Position numbers and translations under genes: made by a program. Shown here in pieces: positions 48,646 through 58,407 of a stretch of DNA of 64,000 nucleotides. Below the pieces are notes generated by a model, which was given only the letters and a program-made list of their open reading frames with translations, did not search any database and had not been told where the DNA came from. The stretch is from assembly GCF_026967795.1 (NCBI RefSeq), contig NZ_JAPVBH010000009.1, positions 1 to 64,000 on the forward strand, given 5' to 3'. The DNA comes from Modestobacter sp. VKM Ac-2986 (lineage in GTDB: Bacteria > Actinomycetota > Actinomycetes > Mycobacteriales > Geodermatophilaceae). Within the stretch, counting starts at the first letter, position 1, and each line of letters begins with the position of its first letter.

Positions 48646-48695
48646 GGTCCGGGCACGTCCCCGGTGGCCGGGGCCACCGGGGACGTGCCCGGACC
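48646..48695 (-). terminator. terminator of the gluABCD operon
   Basis: A perfect 24-bp stem (48646-48669 with 48672-48695) with only two unpaired central bases, 22 bases after the last permease gene. The longest perfect dyad in the window. Confidence 0.85.
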
Positions 48696-48716
48696 AGGTG
48701 CCGTTCGCGCGTGGGG

Positions 48717-49601
48717 TCAGGACTCCTGGCCGGGGACGACGCCCGCGGGCAGGGTGGGCGCCGCGGCGGCGGCGGTCTTCGCGTTCTGCCGGGTGCGCCG
48801 CTCGACGTACTTGGCCAGCTGCGACAGCAGCACGTTGATCACGATGTAGATCAGCGCGGCGGCGACGTAGAGCTGGAACGTGTAGTCGTTGCCGAAGCGG
48901 GGCGTGAAGTACTCGACCAGGCTGCGCGCCTGCCGGAGCAGCTCGAAGTAGCCGATGATGAAGCCCAGCGAGCTGTCCTTGAGCAGCACCACCAGCTGCG
49001 CGATGAGGATCGGCAGCATCCGGCGCACCGCCTGCGGGAGCAGGACCAGGGTCATCACCTGCGACTTGCGCATCCCGACCGCCAGGGCCGCGTCGCGCTG
49101 GCCGCGGTCGACCGACAGGATGCCGGCCCGGACGATCTCGGCGATGACGGCCATGTTGTAGAGCACCAGCCCGGCGGTCAGCGCCACGTAGGTGCTGAGC
49201 CGGATGCCGAAGCCCGGCAGCACGAAGTACAGCGCGAAGATGACCACCAGCAGCGGGATCGCCCGGAAGAACTCGATGACCGCGGCGACCGGCAGCCGCA
49301 CCCACCGGTGGTCCGACAGCCGGGCGACGGCCAGCAGCATGCCGAGCACGGTGGCCAGCACCATCGCCAGCGCAGCGGCCTGCAGCGTGCGCAGCAGCGC
49401 CTCGAACAACCGCTGCGGGACGTTGGTGCTCGGGTCGAACAGGATCGCCCAGCGCTGGCCCTCGAGCTGGCCGTTGCCGCCCAGCCGGACGAGCACGAAG
49501 GCGACGATCGCCAGGACGACGAGGGCGCCGACGACCGTGCCGATCCGGGTGCGGGCGCGCGCCTTCGGGCCGGGGACGTCGAAGAGGACGGGCGTGGTCA
49601 T
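48717..49601 (-). CDS. amino acid ABC transporter permease (GluD-like)
   Basis: A permease of 294 residues of the His/Glu/Gln family. It has one N-terminal helix, then the domain with EFFRAIPLLVVIF, and the EAA-like loop QRDAALAVGMRKSQVMTLVLLPQAVR (about 185-210). A basic and Ala-rich tail ends it. The ATG overlaps the GluC stop by four bases. Pairs with GluC as a heterodimer for glutamate or a related amino acid. Confidence 0.92.
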   Translation of the reverse strand: MTTPVLFDVPGPKARARTRIGTVVGALVVLAIVAFVLVRLGGNGQLEGQRWAILFDPSTNVPQRLFEALLRTLQAAALAMVLATVLGMLLAVARLSDHRWVRLPVAAVIEFFRAIPLLVVIFALYFVLPGFGIRLSTYVALTAGLVLYNMAVIAEIVRAGILSVDRGQRDAALAVGMRKSQVMTLVLLPQAVRRMLPILIAQLVVLLKDSSLGFIIGYFELLRQARSLVEYFTPRFGNDYTFQLYVAAALIYIVINVLLSQLAKYVERRTRQNAKTAAAAAPTLPAGVVPGQES

Positions 49602-50245
49602 CGGAGGATCGCCACCCGGCGCTCGATGCGGTGGATCCCGTAGGCCGAGGGCACGGTGATCAGCATGTAGCCGACCACGACCGCCAGCAGGATCAGCAGG
49701 ATGTCCCCGGCGTTGGCGTTGGCCAGCCGGGGGAGGGTCGCGGCGAGCTCCGTGGTGGCGAAGCCGGCGGCGATCGAGGTGTTCTTGACCATGGCGATCC
49801 AGACGTTGCCGAGCGGGGGCACCACGGTCCGGAACGCCTGGGGGAGCACGACCTCGCGCAGCGACTGGCCGAACGTGAGCCCGATCGCGCGGGCGGCCTC
49901 GGCCTGGCCCGGGCCGACCGAGTTGATGCCCGAGCGGAGCGCCTCGGCGACGAAGGCCGCGGTGTAGAGGCCGACGGAGAGCACCGCCCCGACGAAGAAG
50001 CTGACCACGAAGTCGATCTGCGGCAGCCCGAAGACGATGAAGAAGAAGACGACCGTCAGCGGGGTGTTGCGGAACGTCTCCACGTAGAAGGTCGCCAGCC
50101 CGCGCAACGGCGGGATGGGGCTGACCCGCATCGCCGCCAGGACGGTGCCCAGGACGAGCGCCAGCAGGCCCGCCAGCAGGGACAGGCCCAGCGTCGTGAG
50201 GAAGGCGTCCCGCAGCAGCGGGAAGTTGTCGGTGAAGAACTGCAC
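49598..50245 (-). CDS. amino acid ABC transporter permease (GluC-like)
   Basis: A permease of 215 residues with the family start [26 protein letters not shown], the [22 protein letters not shown] motif and the EAA loop [26 protein letters not shown] (about 111-136). It starts at 50245; a large hairpin separates it from the binding-protein gene upstream. Confidence 0.93.
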   Translation of the reverse strand: MQFFTDNFPLLRDAFLTTLGLSLLAGLLALVLGTVLAAMRVSPIPPLRGLATFYVETFRNTPLTVVFFFIVFGLPQIDFVVSFFVGAVLSVGLYTAAFVAEALRSGINSVGPGQAEAARAIGLTFGQSLREVVLPQAFRTVVPPLGNVWIAMVKNTSIAAGFATTELAATLPRLANANAGDILLILLAVVVGYMLITVPSAYGIHRIERRVAILR

Positions 50246-50268
50246 TGCGCCTCCTCTCGAGGCCGTGG

Positions 50269-50309
50269 CGCGGCACCGCCGGGTGGGTCACCCACCCGGC
50301 GGTGCCGCG
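50269..50309 (-). terminator. intra-operon hairpin between gluB and gluC
   Basis: A perfect 20-bp stem (50269-50288 with 50290-50309) in the 71-base gap between the binding-protein and permease genes. Probably a partial terminator or RNA-end stabiliser that keeps the binding protein in excess. Confidence 0.7.
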
Positions 50310-50316
50310 GGGGAGG

Positions 50317-51207
50317 TCAGTAGCGGTCGACGGTCGGCGGCTCGGGCGCCTCGGTGCCGCTGATGGCGCCGGCGGTGGCGTCCCAGGCGGCGGCCCAGGA
50401 GCCGTCCTCGAAGGACTCCTCGAGGGTGTCGTTGATGAAGTCGCGGAACTCGTCGTCGCCCTTGGTGATGCCGATGCCGTAGGGCTCCTCGGTGAACGGC
50501 TCGCCCACCAGCTCGAAGCCGTCGGGGTTGCCCGCGACCAGGCCGGTGAGGATGACGTTGTCGGTGGTGACCGCGTCGACCTGGCCGTTGGTGAGGGCGT
50601 CGGCGCACTTGGAGTAGACGTCGAACAGCGTCAGCTGGGCCTCGGGGTACTTGGTGCGGATGTTCTCCGCGGGCGTCGAGCCCTCCACCGAGCAGACGTT
50701 CTTCCCGGCCAGGGCGTCGGGGCCGGTGATGGCCAGCGGGTTGCCCTTGGCGACCATGATGTCCTGACCGGCCACGTAGTACGGGCCGGCGAAGTCGATC
50801 AGCTGCTTGCGCTTGTCGTTGATCGTGTAGGTCGCGATGACCATGTCGACCCGGTCCTCGGTGATGGCCGATTCGCGGTTGGCCGAGACCGTCTCCACCC
50901 ACTCGATGCCCGAGGCCTCGATGCCGAGCTTGCTGGCGATGATCGCGGCGACCGAGGCGTCGAAGCCCTCGGGGACGCCCTGGGGGTTCAGCAGGCCGAA
51001 GCCGGGCTGGTCGAACTTGGTGCCGACCCGGATCGTGCCGGCCTCGGACAGCTCGGCCATGGTCGTGCCGGCCGCGAACTCGGCGCCGGTCGCGACGGAG
51101 GGGGCGGCGCTGGCGGCCTGCTCGGCCTGGTTGCCGGCCTCGCTGGAGCAGCCGGTCAGCACGACGCCTGCGGCGGCGAAGGCGGCCGCGAATCGGGTGA
51201 TGCGCAT
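50317..51207 (-). CDS. glutamate ABC transporter substrate-binding lipoprotein (GluB-like)
   Basis: A type 3 solute-binding lipoprotein of 296 residues. The lipobox VLTGC gives lipidated C20. [43 protein letters not shown] sequence, [20 protein letters not shown] and [20 protein letters not shown] are hallmarks of glutamate/glutamine binders in Actinobacteria. It lies between gluA and the permeases. Confidence 0.94.
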   Translation of the reverse strand: MRITRFAAAFAAAGVVLTGCSSEAGNQAEQAASAAPSVATGAEFAAGTTMAELSEAGTIRVGTKFDQPGFGLLNPQGVPEGFDASVAAIIASKLGIEASGIEWVETVSANRESAITEDRVDMVIATYTINDKRKQLIDFAGPYYVAGQDIMVAKGNPLAITGPDALAGKNVCSVEGSTPAENIRTKYPEAQLTLFDVYSKCADALTNGQVDAVTTDNVILTGLVAGNPDGFELVGEPFTEEPYGIGITKGDDEFRDFINDTLEESFEDGSWAAAWDATAGAISGTEAPEPPTVDRY

Positions 51208-51236
51208 GGAGGGTCCTCTCGTGGGGGTGCGGGTGG

Positions 51237-51992
51237 TCAGTGGTTCAGGATCTTGGAGAGGAAGTCCTTCGCCCGGTCCGAGGACGGGGCGGTGAAGAAG
51301 GTCTCCGGGACGGCGGACTCGACGATCCGGCCGGCGTCCATGAAGACGACCCGGTTGGCCGCCCGGCGGGCGAAGCCCATCTCGTGGGTCACCACGACCA
51401 TGGTCATGCCGTCGCGGGCCAGCGACGTCATCACGTCGAGGACCTCGTTGATCATCTCCGGGTCCAGGGCCGAGGTGGGCTCGTCGAAGAGCATCACCTT
51501 CGGGTCCATCGCCAGCGCCCGGGCGATCGCCACGCGCTGCTGCTGGCCACCGGAGAGCTGGGCGGGCACCTTGTCGGCCTGGTGCCCGACGCCGACCCGG
51601 TCCAGCAGCTCGCGGGCGCGCTTCTCGGCGTCGGCCTTCGACTGCTTGCGGACCTTGATCGGCCCCAGCGTCACGTTCTCCAGGATGGTCTTGTGCGCGA
51701 AGAGGTTGAAGCTCTGGAACACCATGCCGACGTCGGCGCGCAGCCGGGCCAGCTCCTTGCCCTCCTCGGGCAGGCGCTGGCCGTCGATGGTGATCTCACC
51801 GCTCTCGATGCCCTCCAGGCGGTTGATCGTGCGGCACAGGGTCGACTTGCCCGACCCCGAGGGGCCGATGACGACGACCACCTCACCGCGGTCGATCGAC
51901 AGGTCGATGTCCTGCAGGACGTGGAGTTCGCCGTACCACTTGTTGACGCCGGACAGGCGGACGAGAGGCTCTCCGGTCGGACGTTCGGTCAC
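51237..51992 (-). CDS. glutamate ABC transporter ATP-binding protein (GluA-like)
   Basis: An ATPase of 251 residues. Walker [10 protein letters not shown] is at residues 43-51, the signature LSGGQQQR at about 146-153, and Walker [14 protein letters not shown] follows. It is the first gene of gluABCD. The GTG at 51992 lies eight bases after a TAGGGT box. It is divergent from miaB. Confidence 0.95.
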   Translation of the reverse strand: MTERPTGEPLVRLSGVNKWYGELHVLQDIDLSIDRGEVVVVIGPSGSGKSTLCRTINRLEGIESGEITIDGQRLPEEGKELARLRADVGMVFQSFNLFAHKTILENVTLGPIKVRKQSKADAEKRARELLDRVGVGHQADKVPAQLSGGQQQRVAIARALAMDPKVMLFDEPTSALDPEMINEVLDVMTSLARDGMTMVVVTHEMGFARRAANRVVFMDAGRIVESAVPETFFTAPSSDRAKDFLSKILNH

Positions 51993-52000
51993 AGCGGGTG

Positions 52001-52006
52001 ACCCTA
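52001..52006 (-). promoter_or_regulatory. -10 box for gluA
   Basis: TAGGGT on the minus strand eight bases before the GTG start; near-leaderless. Confidence 0.45.
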
Positions 52007-52155
52007 AGCGGCTCGTGGTGGCCCGGACGTCGCCTGGTCATCACGAAGCTGTAACGAACACGTCGTCCGCCGGGGAGTTCCCGGCCGGCAGAGGTCCTCG
52101 TCACGTTCCGGCGTCCGGTCGGGGCCGGGCGGACGGCGTCCCCGGCGCACCTCTC

Positions 52156-52161
52156 TACGAT
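52156..52161 (+). promoter_or_regulatory. -10 box for miaB
   Basis: TACGAT six bases before the GTG at 52168; it decides between two adjacent GTG codons in favour of the second. Confidence 0.5.
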
Positions 52162-52167
52162 GCGGTG

Positions 52168-53631
52168 GTGGACGGCAAGACCTACCTCGTGCGCACCTAC
52201 GGCTGCCAGATGAACGTGCACGACTCCGAGCGGCTCTCCGGCCTGCTCGAGTCGGCCGGTTACACGGCGGCCCCCGAGGGCACCGACGCCGACGTCGTCG
52301 TGCTCAACACCTGCGCCGTCCGGGAGAACGCCGACAACCGGCTCTACGGCAACCTCGGCCACCTGCGCCCGGTCAAGGACGCCCACCCCGGCATGCAGAT
52401 CGCCGTCGGCGGCTGCCTGGCACAGAAGGACCGCGGGGAGATCGTCCGCCGCGCGCCCTGGGTCGACGTCGTGTTCGGCACCCACAACGTCGGCTCGCTG
52501 CCGGCGCTGCTGGAGCGCGCCCGGCACAACGAGGAGGCCCAGGTCGAGATCAAGGAGGCCCTGGAGGTCTTCCCCTCGACGCTGCCGGCCAAGCGGGACT
52601 CCGCGCACTCGGGCTGGGTGTCGATCAGCGTCGGGTGCAACAACACCTGCACGTTCTGCATCGTCCCGGCGCTGCGCGGCAAGGAGAAGGACCGCCGGCC
52701 CGGCGACGTCCTGGCCGAGGTGCAGGCGCTGGTCGACCAGGGCGTGCTCGAGGTGACCCTGCTGGGGCAGAACGTGAACGCCTACGGCGTCGAGTTCCGC
52801 GAGCGGGGCGCCTTCGCCGACCTGCTGCGCGCCGCCGGCCGGATCGAGGGCCTGGAGCGGATCCGCTTCACCAGCCCGCACCCGCGCGAGTTCACCGACG
52901 ACGTCATCGACGCCATGGCCGAGACGCCGGCGGTCTGCCACCAGCTGCACATGCCGCTGCAGTCGGGCTCGGACGACGTGCTGCGCCGCATGCGCCGCGG
53001 CTACCGGCGGGACCGCTACCTGGGGATCATCGACCGGGTCCGGGCCGCGATGCCCGACGCGGCGATCACCACCGACATCATCGTGGGCTTCCCCGGCGAG
53101 ACCGACGCCGACTTCGAGGACACCCTCGACGTCGTCCGGCGGGCCCGGTTCTCCAGCGCCTTCACCTTCCAGTACTCCAAGCGCCCGGGTACGCCGGCCG
53201 CGGAGATGGAGGGGCAGCTGCCCAAGGAGGTCGTGCAGGAGCGGTACCTGCGGCTGACCGCGCTGCAGGACGAGATCAGCTGGGCGGAGAACACCGCGCA
53301 GATCGGGCGCCGGGTCGAGCTGCTGGTCGCCGCGGGGGAGGGCAGCAAGGACGCCGCCCGCGGGCGGCTGTCCGGTCGGGCCCGTGACGGCCGGCTGGTG
53401 CACTTCACCGCCGCGGACGGCGTCCGGCCCGGCGACGTGGTGGAGACGGTCGTGACCGCGGCCAAGCCGCACTTCCTGGTCGCCGACGGTGTGCTGCTGT
53501 CCCACCGGCGCACCCGGGCCGGTGACGCCAGCGAGGCCGGCACCCGCCCGACCACGCCCGGCGTCTCGCTCGGGATGCCGCAGTTCGGCGTCCCCGCGCC
53601 CCTGCCGGTGGCTGCGCCCGCCTGCGCCTGA
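52168..53631 (+). CDS. miaB: tRNA-2-methylthio-N6-dimethylallyladenosine synthase MiaB
   Basis: A radical-SAM methylthiotransferase of 487 residues that adds the 2-methylthio group to i6A37 in tRNA. The N-terminal cluster domain has C13 in [12 protein letters not shown], and the radical-SAM cysteines are C157, C161 and C164 (CNNTCTFC). A TRAM domain follows at about 385-455. The last 40 residues are a non-conserved tail. The substrate for MiaB is made by MiaA, whose gene is at 57460. The GTG start is leaderless. Equivalent of Rv2733c. Confidence 0.96.
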   Translation: MDGKTYLVRTYGCQMNVHDSERLSGLLESAGYTAAPEGTDADVVVLNTCAVRENADNRLYGNLGHLRPVKDAHPGMQIAVGGCLAQKDRGEIVRRAPWVDVVFGTHNVGSLPALLERARHNEEAQVEIKEALEVFPSTLPAKRDSAHSGWVSISVGCNNTCTFCIVPALRGKEKDRRPGDVLAEVQALVDQGVLEVTLLGQNVNAYGVEFRERGAFADLLRAAGRIEGLERIRFTSPHPREFTDDVIDAMAETPAVCHQLHMPLQSGSDDVLRRMRRGYRRDRYLGIIDRVRAAMPDAAITTDIIVGFPGETDADFEDTLDVVRRARFSSAFTFQYSKRPGTPAAEMEGQLPKEVVQERYLRLTALQDEISWAENTAQIGRRVELLVAAGEGSKDAARGRLSGRARDGRLVHFTAADGVRPGDVVETVVTAAKPHFLVADGVLLSHRRTRAGDASEAGTRPTTPGVSLGMPQFGVPAPLPVAAPACA

Positions 53632-53635
53632 CGCG

Positions 53636-53674
53636 CCGAGGGCCCGTCACCCCGGTGGGGTGACGGGCCCTCGG
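53636..53674. terminator. bidirectional terminator between miaB and fdhA
   Basis: A perfect 18-bp stem (53636-53653 with 53657-53674) with a GGT loop between convergent genes. Confidence 0.85.
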
Positions 53675-53682
53675 TCCAGTGG

Positions 53683-54825
53683 TTACTTGCCGGGGTGCAG
53701 CAGGACCTTGGTCCAGCCGTCCTCGCGCGCGTCGAACTTCTCGTAGCCCTCGACGGCCTCGTCCAGGCCCAGCTCGTGGGACACGATGAAACCCGGGGTC
53801 GCCCGGCCGGTGATGATCAGGTCGCGCAGCTCGCGGTTGTACCGCTTGACCGGCGCCTGGCCGGTGCCCATCGACTGGCCCTTGGTGAAGAACTGGCCGT
53901 ACTGGAAGGGGATGCGCCCCTCCTTGGCCAGGTCGCTGGAGGCACCCGGGTCGCTGGGCATGTAGACGCCGACGACGCCGATGCCGCCGCGGGCCTTGAC
54001 CACCTGCACCAGGTTGTCCAGCACCAGCTCGGGGTGCTCCTCGCCGGCGGAGTCGTGCGCCTGGTAGCCGACGGCCTCGACGCCGCGGTCGACGCCGACG
54101 CCGTCCGTGGCGTCCATGATCTGCTCGACCGGGTCACCGGCGCTGAAGTCGATCGGGGTCGCGCCGACCTGGGCGGCCAGCGCGAGCCGGTCAGGGGCCT
54201 TGTCGACGACGAAGACCTGCGAGGCGCCGCGCAGCATCGCGCTGTGGGCGGCCATCAGGCCGACGGGGCCGGCGCCGAAGACGGCGACGCGGTCGCCGGG
54301 GACCTGGCCCGACAGCTCCACGCCGTGCCAGCCGGTGGGGAAGATGTCCGACAGCATCGTGAAGTCGTTCTCGTGCTCGGTGCCCGCGGGGAGCGTCAGC
54401 AGGTTGAAGTCCGCCCACGGCACCCGCAGGAACTGGGCCTGACCGCCGTCGTAGGGGCCCATGTTGGCGTAGCCGTAGGCCGCACCGTCCATGCCCTCGG
54501 TGGGGTTGGCGCGGGTGCAGAAGGACGACCAGCCCTCGAGGCAGTTGCGGCAGGAACCACAGCCGATGTTGAACGGCACCGAGACGCGGTCGCCGACCTT
54601 GATCCGGTCGACGCCGGGGCCGACCTCCTCGACGATGCCCATGTTCTCGTGGCCGAGGACCTTGCCCTCCTCGACGTTGGTGCGGCCCTCGTACATGTGC
54701 AGGTCCGACCCGCAGATGTTCGTGGTGGTGATGCGGACGACGACGTCGGTGGGCGCCTGGATCGTCGGGTCCGCGACCTCCTCGACGGCGACGGTGCGCG
54801 GGCCTCGGTAGACGACTGCCTTCAT
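53683..54825 (-). CDS. fdhA: glutathione-independent formaldehyde dehydrogenase-type zinc alcohol dehydrogenase
   Basis: A medium-chain dehydrogenase of 380 residues. The catalytic zinc site uses C38 (ICGSDLH) and H59-E60 (GHENMG); the structural zinc is bound by the cysteine set in IGCGSCRNCLEGWSSFC (about 89-103). The Rossmann motif is FGAGPVGLMA. Length and the long inserted loops (NPTEGMDGAAYGYANMGPYDGGQ) match the Pseudomonas putida formaldehyde dismutase/dehydrogenase family. The ATG has an AAGGAG site. Confidence 0.93.
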   Translation of the reverse strand: MKAVVYRGPRTVAVEEVADPTIQAPTDVVVRITTTNICGSDLHMYEGRTNVEEGKVLGHENMGIVEEVGPGVDRIKVGDRVSVPFNIGCGSCRNCLEGWSSFCTRANPTEGMDGAAYGYANMGPYDGGQAQFLRVPWADFNLLTLPAGTEHENDFTMLSDIFPTGWHGVELSGQVPGDRVAVFGAGPVGLMAAHSAMLRGASQVFVVDKAPDRLALAAQVGATPIDFSAGDPVEQIMDATDGVGVDRGVEAVGYQAHDSAGEEHPELVLDNLVQVVKARGGIGVVGVYMPSDPGASSDLAKEGRIPFQYGQFFTKGQSMGTGQAPVKRYNRELRDLIITGRATPGFIVSHELGLDEAVEGYEKFDAREDGWTKVLLHPGK

Positions 54826-55047
54826 GGTGGTGCTCCTTCGGTGCGCGTCGGATGGGGACCGGGGCGCATCGGGGCGGAGGGTGCCTGGTCGGTGCCGCTG
54901 CTCAGCACCCGGTCGCACGCTCGACGGTCCCGGTCCTCAGACGCCTACCCAACTGGTTGTGCCCCACACCGATGTAGGCCACCGGATGCGCGGTTCCGCA
55001 CGTCACACCACCCGGCGTCGACCGACCGCGACGCCCCGCAAACGCAG

Positions 55048-55079
55048 CAGGGCCCGTCCGGACGACCGGACGGGCCCTG
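55048..55079 (-). terminator. terminator downstream of DUF349 gene
   Basis: A perfect 14-bp stem (55048-55061 with 55066-55079) with an ACGA loop, 28 bases past the DUF349 gene stop, inside the leader region of fdhA. The rest of the 281-bp gap (54826-55106) shows no gene. Confidence 0.8.
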
Positions 55080-55106
55080 ATCGACCTCCCCACGGGAGGT
55101 CCTGCG

Positions 55107-56756
55107 TCAGCGGCGGGAGGAGGCCTTCTGCGCCTCGGCCAGCCACTCGCGCCGGGTGGACAGCGCGTCCTGGGCCTCGGCGATCCGCTTGGCGTTGCCG
55201 GAGGCCTGGGCCTTGGCCAGCTGCTCCTCGGCCTTGGTGACCGCGGCCCGCATCGAGGTCAGCAGCGGGTTCTCCGGCTCCACCCGCGGGCGGCCGGCCT
55301 CGGCAGCGCCGCGGACCTTCTCCTCGACCGCGCGCATGCGGTCCTCCAGCTGGCGCATGACACCGCGGGGCACGTGCCCGATGGCGTCGTAGCGCTCCTG
55401 GATCTTCCGCAGTGCCTCCTGGGCGCCGCGCGCGTTCTTGCCGGGCTCGATCTTCTCGGCCTCGGCGAGCAGCTCCTCCTTGGCCTTCTGGTTGGCCACC
55501 TCGTCGGTGCTGCGCGCCTGGTCGTTGGCGGTGCGGGCGGCGAAGAAGACGTCCTGCGCCCCGCGGAACTTCTTCCACAGGTCGTCGTCGGTGTCCCGGC
55601 CGACCCGGGGCACGGCCTTCCAGCGGTCCATCAGCGCGCGCATCGCGGCGCTGGTGGGGCCCCACTCGGTGGAGGTCGAGAGCCGCTCGGCCTCGGCGAT
55701 GAGCTCGCTCTTGGCCGCCCGCGCCTCGGCGCGCTGGGTGTCCAGCTGGGCGAAGTGCGCCCCGCGACGACGGCCGAAGGCGTCCCGCGCGGCGGCGAAG
55801 CGCTGCCAGAGCGCCTCGTCGGTCTTGCGGTCGATGCCCTTGATCGTCTTCCACTCCTCGACGATCGCCTTGAGGCGGTCGCCGGCGGCCTTCCACTGCG
55901 AGGAGTTCTCCGCGATGTCCTCGGCCTCGGCGGCCAGGGCCTCCTTGCGCTGGACCTGGACCGCGCGCTGCGCGGCCTTCTCGGCCCGGTTCGCCGCGAC
56001 CGCGGTGTCGGCCATGCTGACCATCGCCCGGGCGCGGGCGGAGAGGCTGTCCAGGTCACCGACGGCCTGCGCCAGCGGGATCGTGTCGGCCAGCTCCTGG
56101 GCCTTCGTGCGGATCTCACCGGGGTTGCCGGTGTGCGCGGCCAGCCGCGCCTCCAGCAGGGTGACCTCGGTGGCCAGGTCGTCGAACCGGCGGCCGTAGT
56201 GGGCCAGTCCCTCGGCGGGCGCGCCGGCCTGCCAGGAACCGACCGAGCGCTCGCCGCCGGCGGTCTTCACGTACACGGTGCCGTCCTCGTCGACCCGGCC
56301 CCAGGCGGCGGGGTCGGAGGCCGGCGCGGCCGGGACGACGCTCGGGACGTCGCTGGGGGCGCGGCCGCTGCGGGCGCGGGCGGCGGGGGCGTCCTGGGGC
56401 TCGGCGGCGTCGGGGGTGGCGCCCAGCGGGCCCTCGTCGACGGGAGCGAGCTCGGTGACGGCGACGTCCTCGACGGCCGGCGCCGGGGCGTCGGTGTCCA
56501 CCGGCGGAGCGGTGTCGGTGTCCGGTGCGGCGGTCTCGCGGGTCACCTCCGTGGACGCCGGCTGCTCGGCGACCGGCCCGGGGTCGTCGGCCTCCGGGAG
56601 GGCGGCGTCGGGGGTGGCACCCAGCGGCCCCTCGTCGACCGGGGCGACCTCGAGCATGGCTGTCTCGGGCTGCTCCTCGGGTGCGGTGGCGGGCTGCTGC
56701 GTCCGGTCTCCGGTGTTCTCCGTGCTCGACACGGTGAGGAGTCTCCCACGACTCAT
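55107..56756 (-). CDS. DUF349 domain protein with long acidic N-terminus
   Basis: A protein of about 549 residues. The C-terminal 370 residues hold several DUF349 helical repeats with the typical WK-x4-R/W-x-F spacing (LWQRFAAARDAF; LWKKFRGAQDVFFAAR). The N-terminal 150 residues are acidic, Pro/Ala-rich and hold a duplicated PVDEGPLGATPDAA element. The function is unknown; related proteins are conserved near miaB in Actinobacteria (Rv2731). ATG at 56756 has GGGAG eight bases upstream; GTG at 56732 is an equally likely start. It is divergent from the next gene. Confidence 0.85.
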   Translation of the reverse strand: MSRGRLLTVSSTENTGDRTQQPATAPEEQPETAMLEVAPVDEGPLGATPDAALPEADDPGPVAEQPASTEVTRETAAPDTDTAPPVDTDAPAPAVEDVAVTELAPVDEGPLGATPDAAEPQDAPAARARSGRAPSDVPSVVPAAPASDPAAWGRVDEDGTVYVKTAGGERSVGSWQAGAPAEGLAHYGRRFDDLATEVTLLEARLAAHTGNPGEIRTKAQELADTIPLAQAVGDLDSLSARARAMVSMADTAVAANRAEKAAQRAVQVQRKEALAAEAEDIAENSSQWKAAGDRLKAIVEEWKTIKGIDRKTDEALWQRFAAARDAFGRRRGAHFAQLDTQRAEARAAKSELIAEAERLSTSTEWGPTSAAMRALMDRWKAVPRVGRDTDDDLWKKFRGAQDVFFAARTANDQARSTDEVANQKAKEELLAEAEKIEPGKNARGAQEALRKIQERYDAIGHVPRGVMRQLEDRMRAVEEKVRGAAEAGRPRVEPENPLLTSMRAAVTKAEEQLAKAQASGNAKRIAEAQDALSTRREWLAEAQKASSRR

Positions 56757-56773
56757 CCGCGACACTCCCTGGC

Positions 56774-57463
56774 GTGAGTCCTCCTCCGGTCACGGTCGCC
56801 TTCTGTCCGCAGCCGCCGCTCCTGCTGCCCGCCGTCTCCGGCGTGCCGGGCGCCGCCCTGACCGGGCTCCGGGCCGCGGCCTGCGCCGCCGTCACGACCC
56901 TCCTGGCCGCCTCCCCGGCGGTGGTGCTGGTCGTCGGCGACGGCCTGGACGGCGTCCGGTGCGGGCCCGGTGACAGCGGCGACCTGCGCGGCCACGGGGT
57001 GGACCTGGACCTGCCCTTCGCCGGGCCGGCCGCCCCGGGTGGGCTCCGGGTGCCGCTGCCGCACCTGATCGGCGCCTGGCTGCTGGACGAGGTCGGGCAC
57101 ACCGGGGCGCGGCTGGGCGTGGGCCCCGGCGACCTGGCCGCGGCGCTGGCCGGGGCGCCCGGCCCGGTGGGGGTGCTGGCGATGGGCGACGGGTCGGCCC
57201 GGCGCACCGAGAAGGCCCCGGGCGCCCTGGACCCGGACGCCGGGCCCTTCGACGGCGGGGTCGCCGCCGCCCTGGCCGCCGGTGACCCCGTCGCGCTCGC
57301 CGGCCTCGACCCGGCCGCGGGGGAGCGGCTGCTGGCCGCCGGTGTCCCGGTGTGGCGGTCGGTCGGGGCAGCACTGGCCGGGCACGCCTTCCGCGGTGGG
57401 GTCGGCTACGACGACGCCCCGTTCGGGGTCGGGTACCTCGTGGCCACCTGGACGCCGCGGTGA
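56774..57463 (+). CDS. class III extradiol dioxygenase subunit B-like protein (Rv2728c-like)
   Basis: A protein of 229 residues. The FCPQPPLLLPAVSG start and the AMGDGSARRTEKAPGALDPDAGPFD segment are typical of the LigB-like family found before miaA in Actinobacteria. True extradiol enzymes have iron-binding His/Glu residues; these are not clearly visible here, so the enzymatic role is uncertain. The GTG at 56774 is close to the divergent DUF349 gene. Its stop overlaps the miaA start by four bases. Confidence 0.85.
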   Translation: MSPPPVTVAFCPQPPLLLPAVSGVPGAALTGLRAAACAAVTTLLAASPAVVLVVGDGLDGVRCGPGDSGDLRGHGVDLDLPFAGPAAPGGLRVPLPHLIGAWLLDEVGHTGARLGVGPGDLAAALAGAPGPVGVLAMGDGSARRTEKAPGALDPDAGPFDGGVAAALAAGDPVALAGLDPAAGERLLAAGVPVWRSVGAALAGHAFRGGVGYDDAPFGVGYLVATWTPR

Positions 57464-58407
57464 GCGGGCAGGCCCACGACGGAGCCGCCGCCGGGCCTCC
57501 GGTCGTCGCGGTCGTCGGCCCGACCGCGACCGGGAAGACCGCGCTGGCCGTCGCGCTGGCGCACCGGCTGGGTGGCGAGGTGGTCAACGCCGACTCGATG
57601 CAGCTCTACCGCGGCATGGACATCGGCACCGCCAAGCCCACCGCCGCCGAGACCGAGGGCGTGCCGCACCACCTGATGGACCTGTGGCACGTGCGGGAGC
57701 CGGCGTCGGTGGCGGAGTACCGGCAGCGGGCCCGGGCGGAGGTCGACCGGCTGCGTGCCGCGGGCGTCGTCCCGCTGCTGGTGGGTGGCTCGGGCCTCTA
57801 CGTCCGCGCCGTGCTCGACGAGCTGGACTTCCCCGGCACCGACGCCGCCGTCCGATCCCGGTTGGGCGAGGAGCTGACGGTGGCGGGGTCGGCAGCGATG
57901 CACGACCGGCTGGCCGCCCTCGACCCGGCCGCGGCCACGGCGATCATGCCCAGCGACGGCCGGCGGGTGGTGCGGGCACTGGAGGTCATCGAGCTGACCG
58001 GGCAGCCCTTCTCCGCCCGGCTGCCCGAACCGCGGGCGCACTACCCGGCGGTCACCGTCGGCCTGGACCGGGAGACCGCGGAGCTGGACGACCGGCTGGC
58101 CCGGCGGGTCGACGCGATGTGGGCCGCCGGGTTCGTCGCCGAGGTCGAGCAGCTGGCCGCCGACGGGCTGCGCGAGGGGCCGACGGCGTCCCGGGCGCTG
58201 GGCTACGCGCAGGTGCTGCAGCAGTTCGACGGGCTGCTCACCCCGGCCGAGGCGGTCGAGCGCACGGTGGTCACCACCCGCCGGTTCGTCCGCCGGCAGC
58301 GGTCCTGGTTCCGCCGGGACACCACCACCAGCTGGTTCGACGCCGCCCAGCCCGACCTGGTCGACGCGGTCGAGGCGCTGGTCGCCGCCCGTACGATCGG
58401 GGCGTGA
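57460..58407 (+). CDS. miaA: tRNA dimethylallyltransferase MiaA
   Basis: A prenyltransferase of 315 residues that puts a dimethylallyl group on A37 of tRNA, the step before MiaB. The P-loop GPTATGKT is at residues 20-27; DSMQLYRGMDIGTAKPT, LVGGSGLYVRAV and RRFVRRQRSWFRRD are the other signatures. The GTG start overlaps the preceding gene, and its stop overlaps dapF. Confidence 0.97.
   Translation: MSGQAHDGAAAGPPVVAVVGPTATGKTALAVALAHRLGGEVVNADSMQLYRGMDIGTAKPTAAETEGVPHHLMDLWHVREPASVAEYRQRARAEVDRLRAAGVVPLLVGGSGLYVRAVLDELDFPGTDAAVRSRLGEELTVAGSAAMHDRLAALDPAAATAIMPSDGRRVVRALEVIELTGQPFSARLPEPRAHYPAVTVGLDRETAELDDRLARRVDAMWAAGFVAEVEQLAADGLREGPTASRALGYAQVLQQFDGLLTPAEAVERTVVTTRRFVRRQRSWFRRDTTTSWFDAAQPDLVDAVEALVAARTIGA
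58392..58397 (+). promoter_or_regulatory. internal -10 box for dapF
   Basis: TACGAT six bases before the dapF GTG, within the end of miaA. dapF may thus have its own leaderless transcript besides translational coupling to miaA. Confidence 0.45.

Noticed and set aside
50302-52167. Upstream extension of miaB (to 1109 residues)
   Set aside because: It is antisense to gluA and gluB. The leaderless start at 52168 gives the normal MiaB N-terminus.
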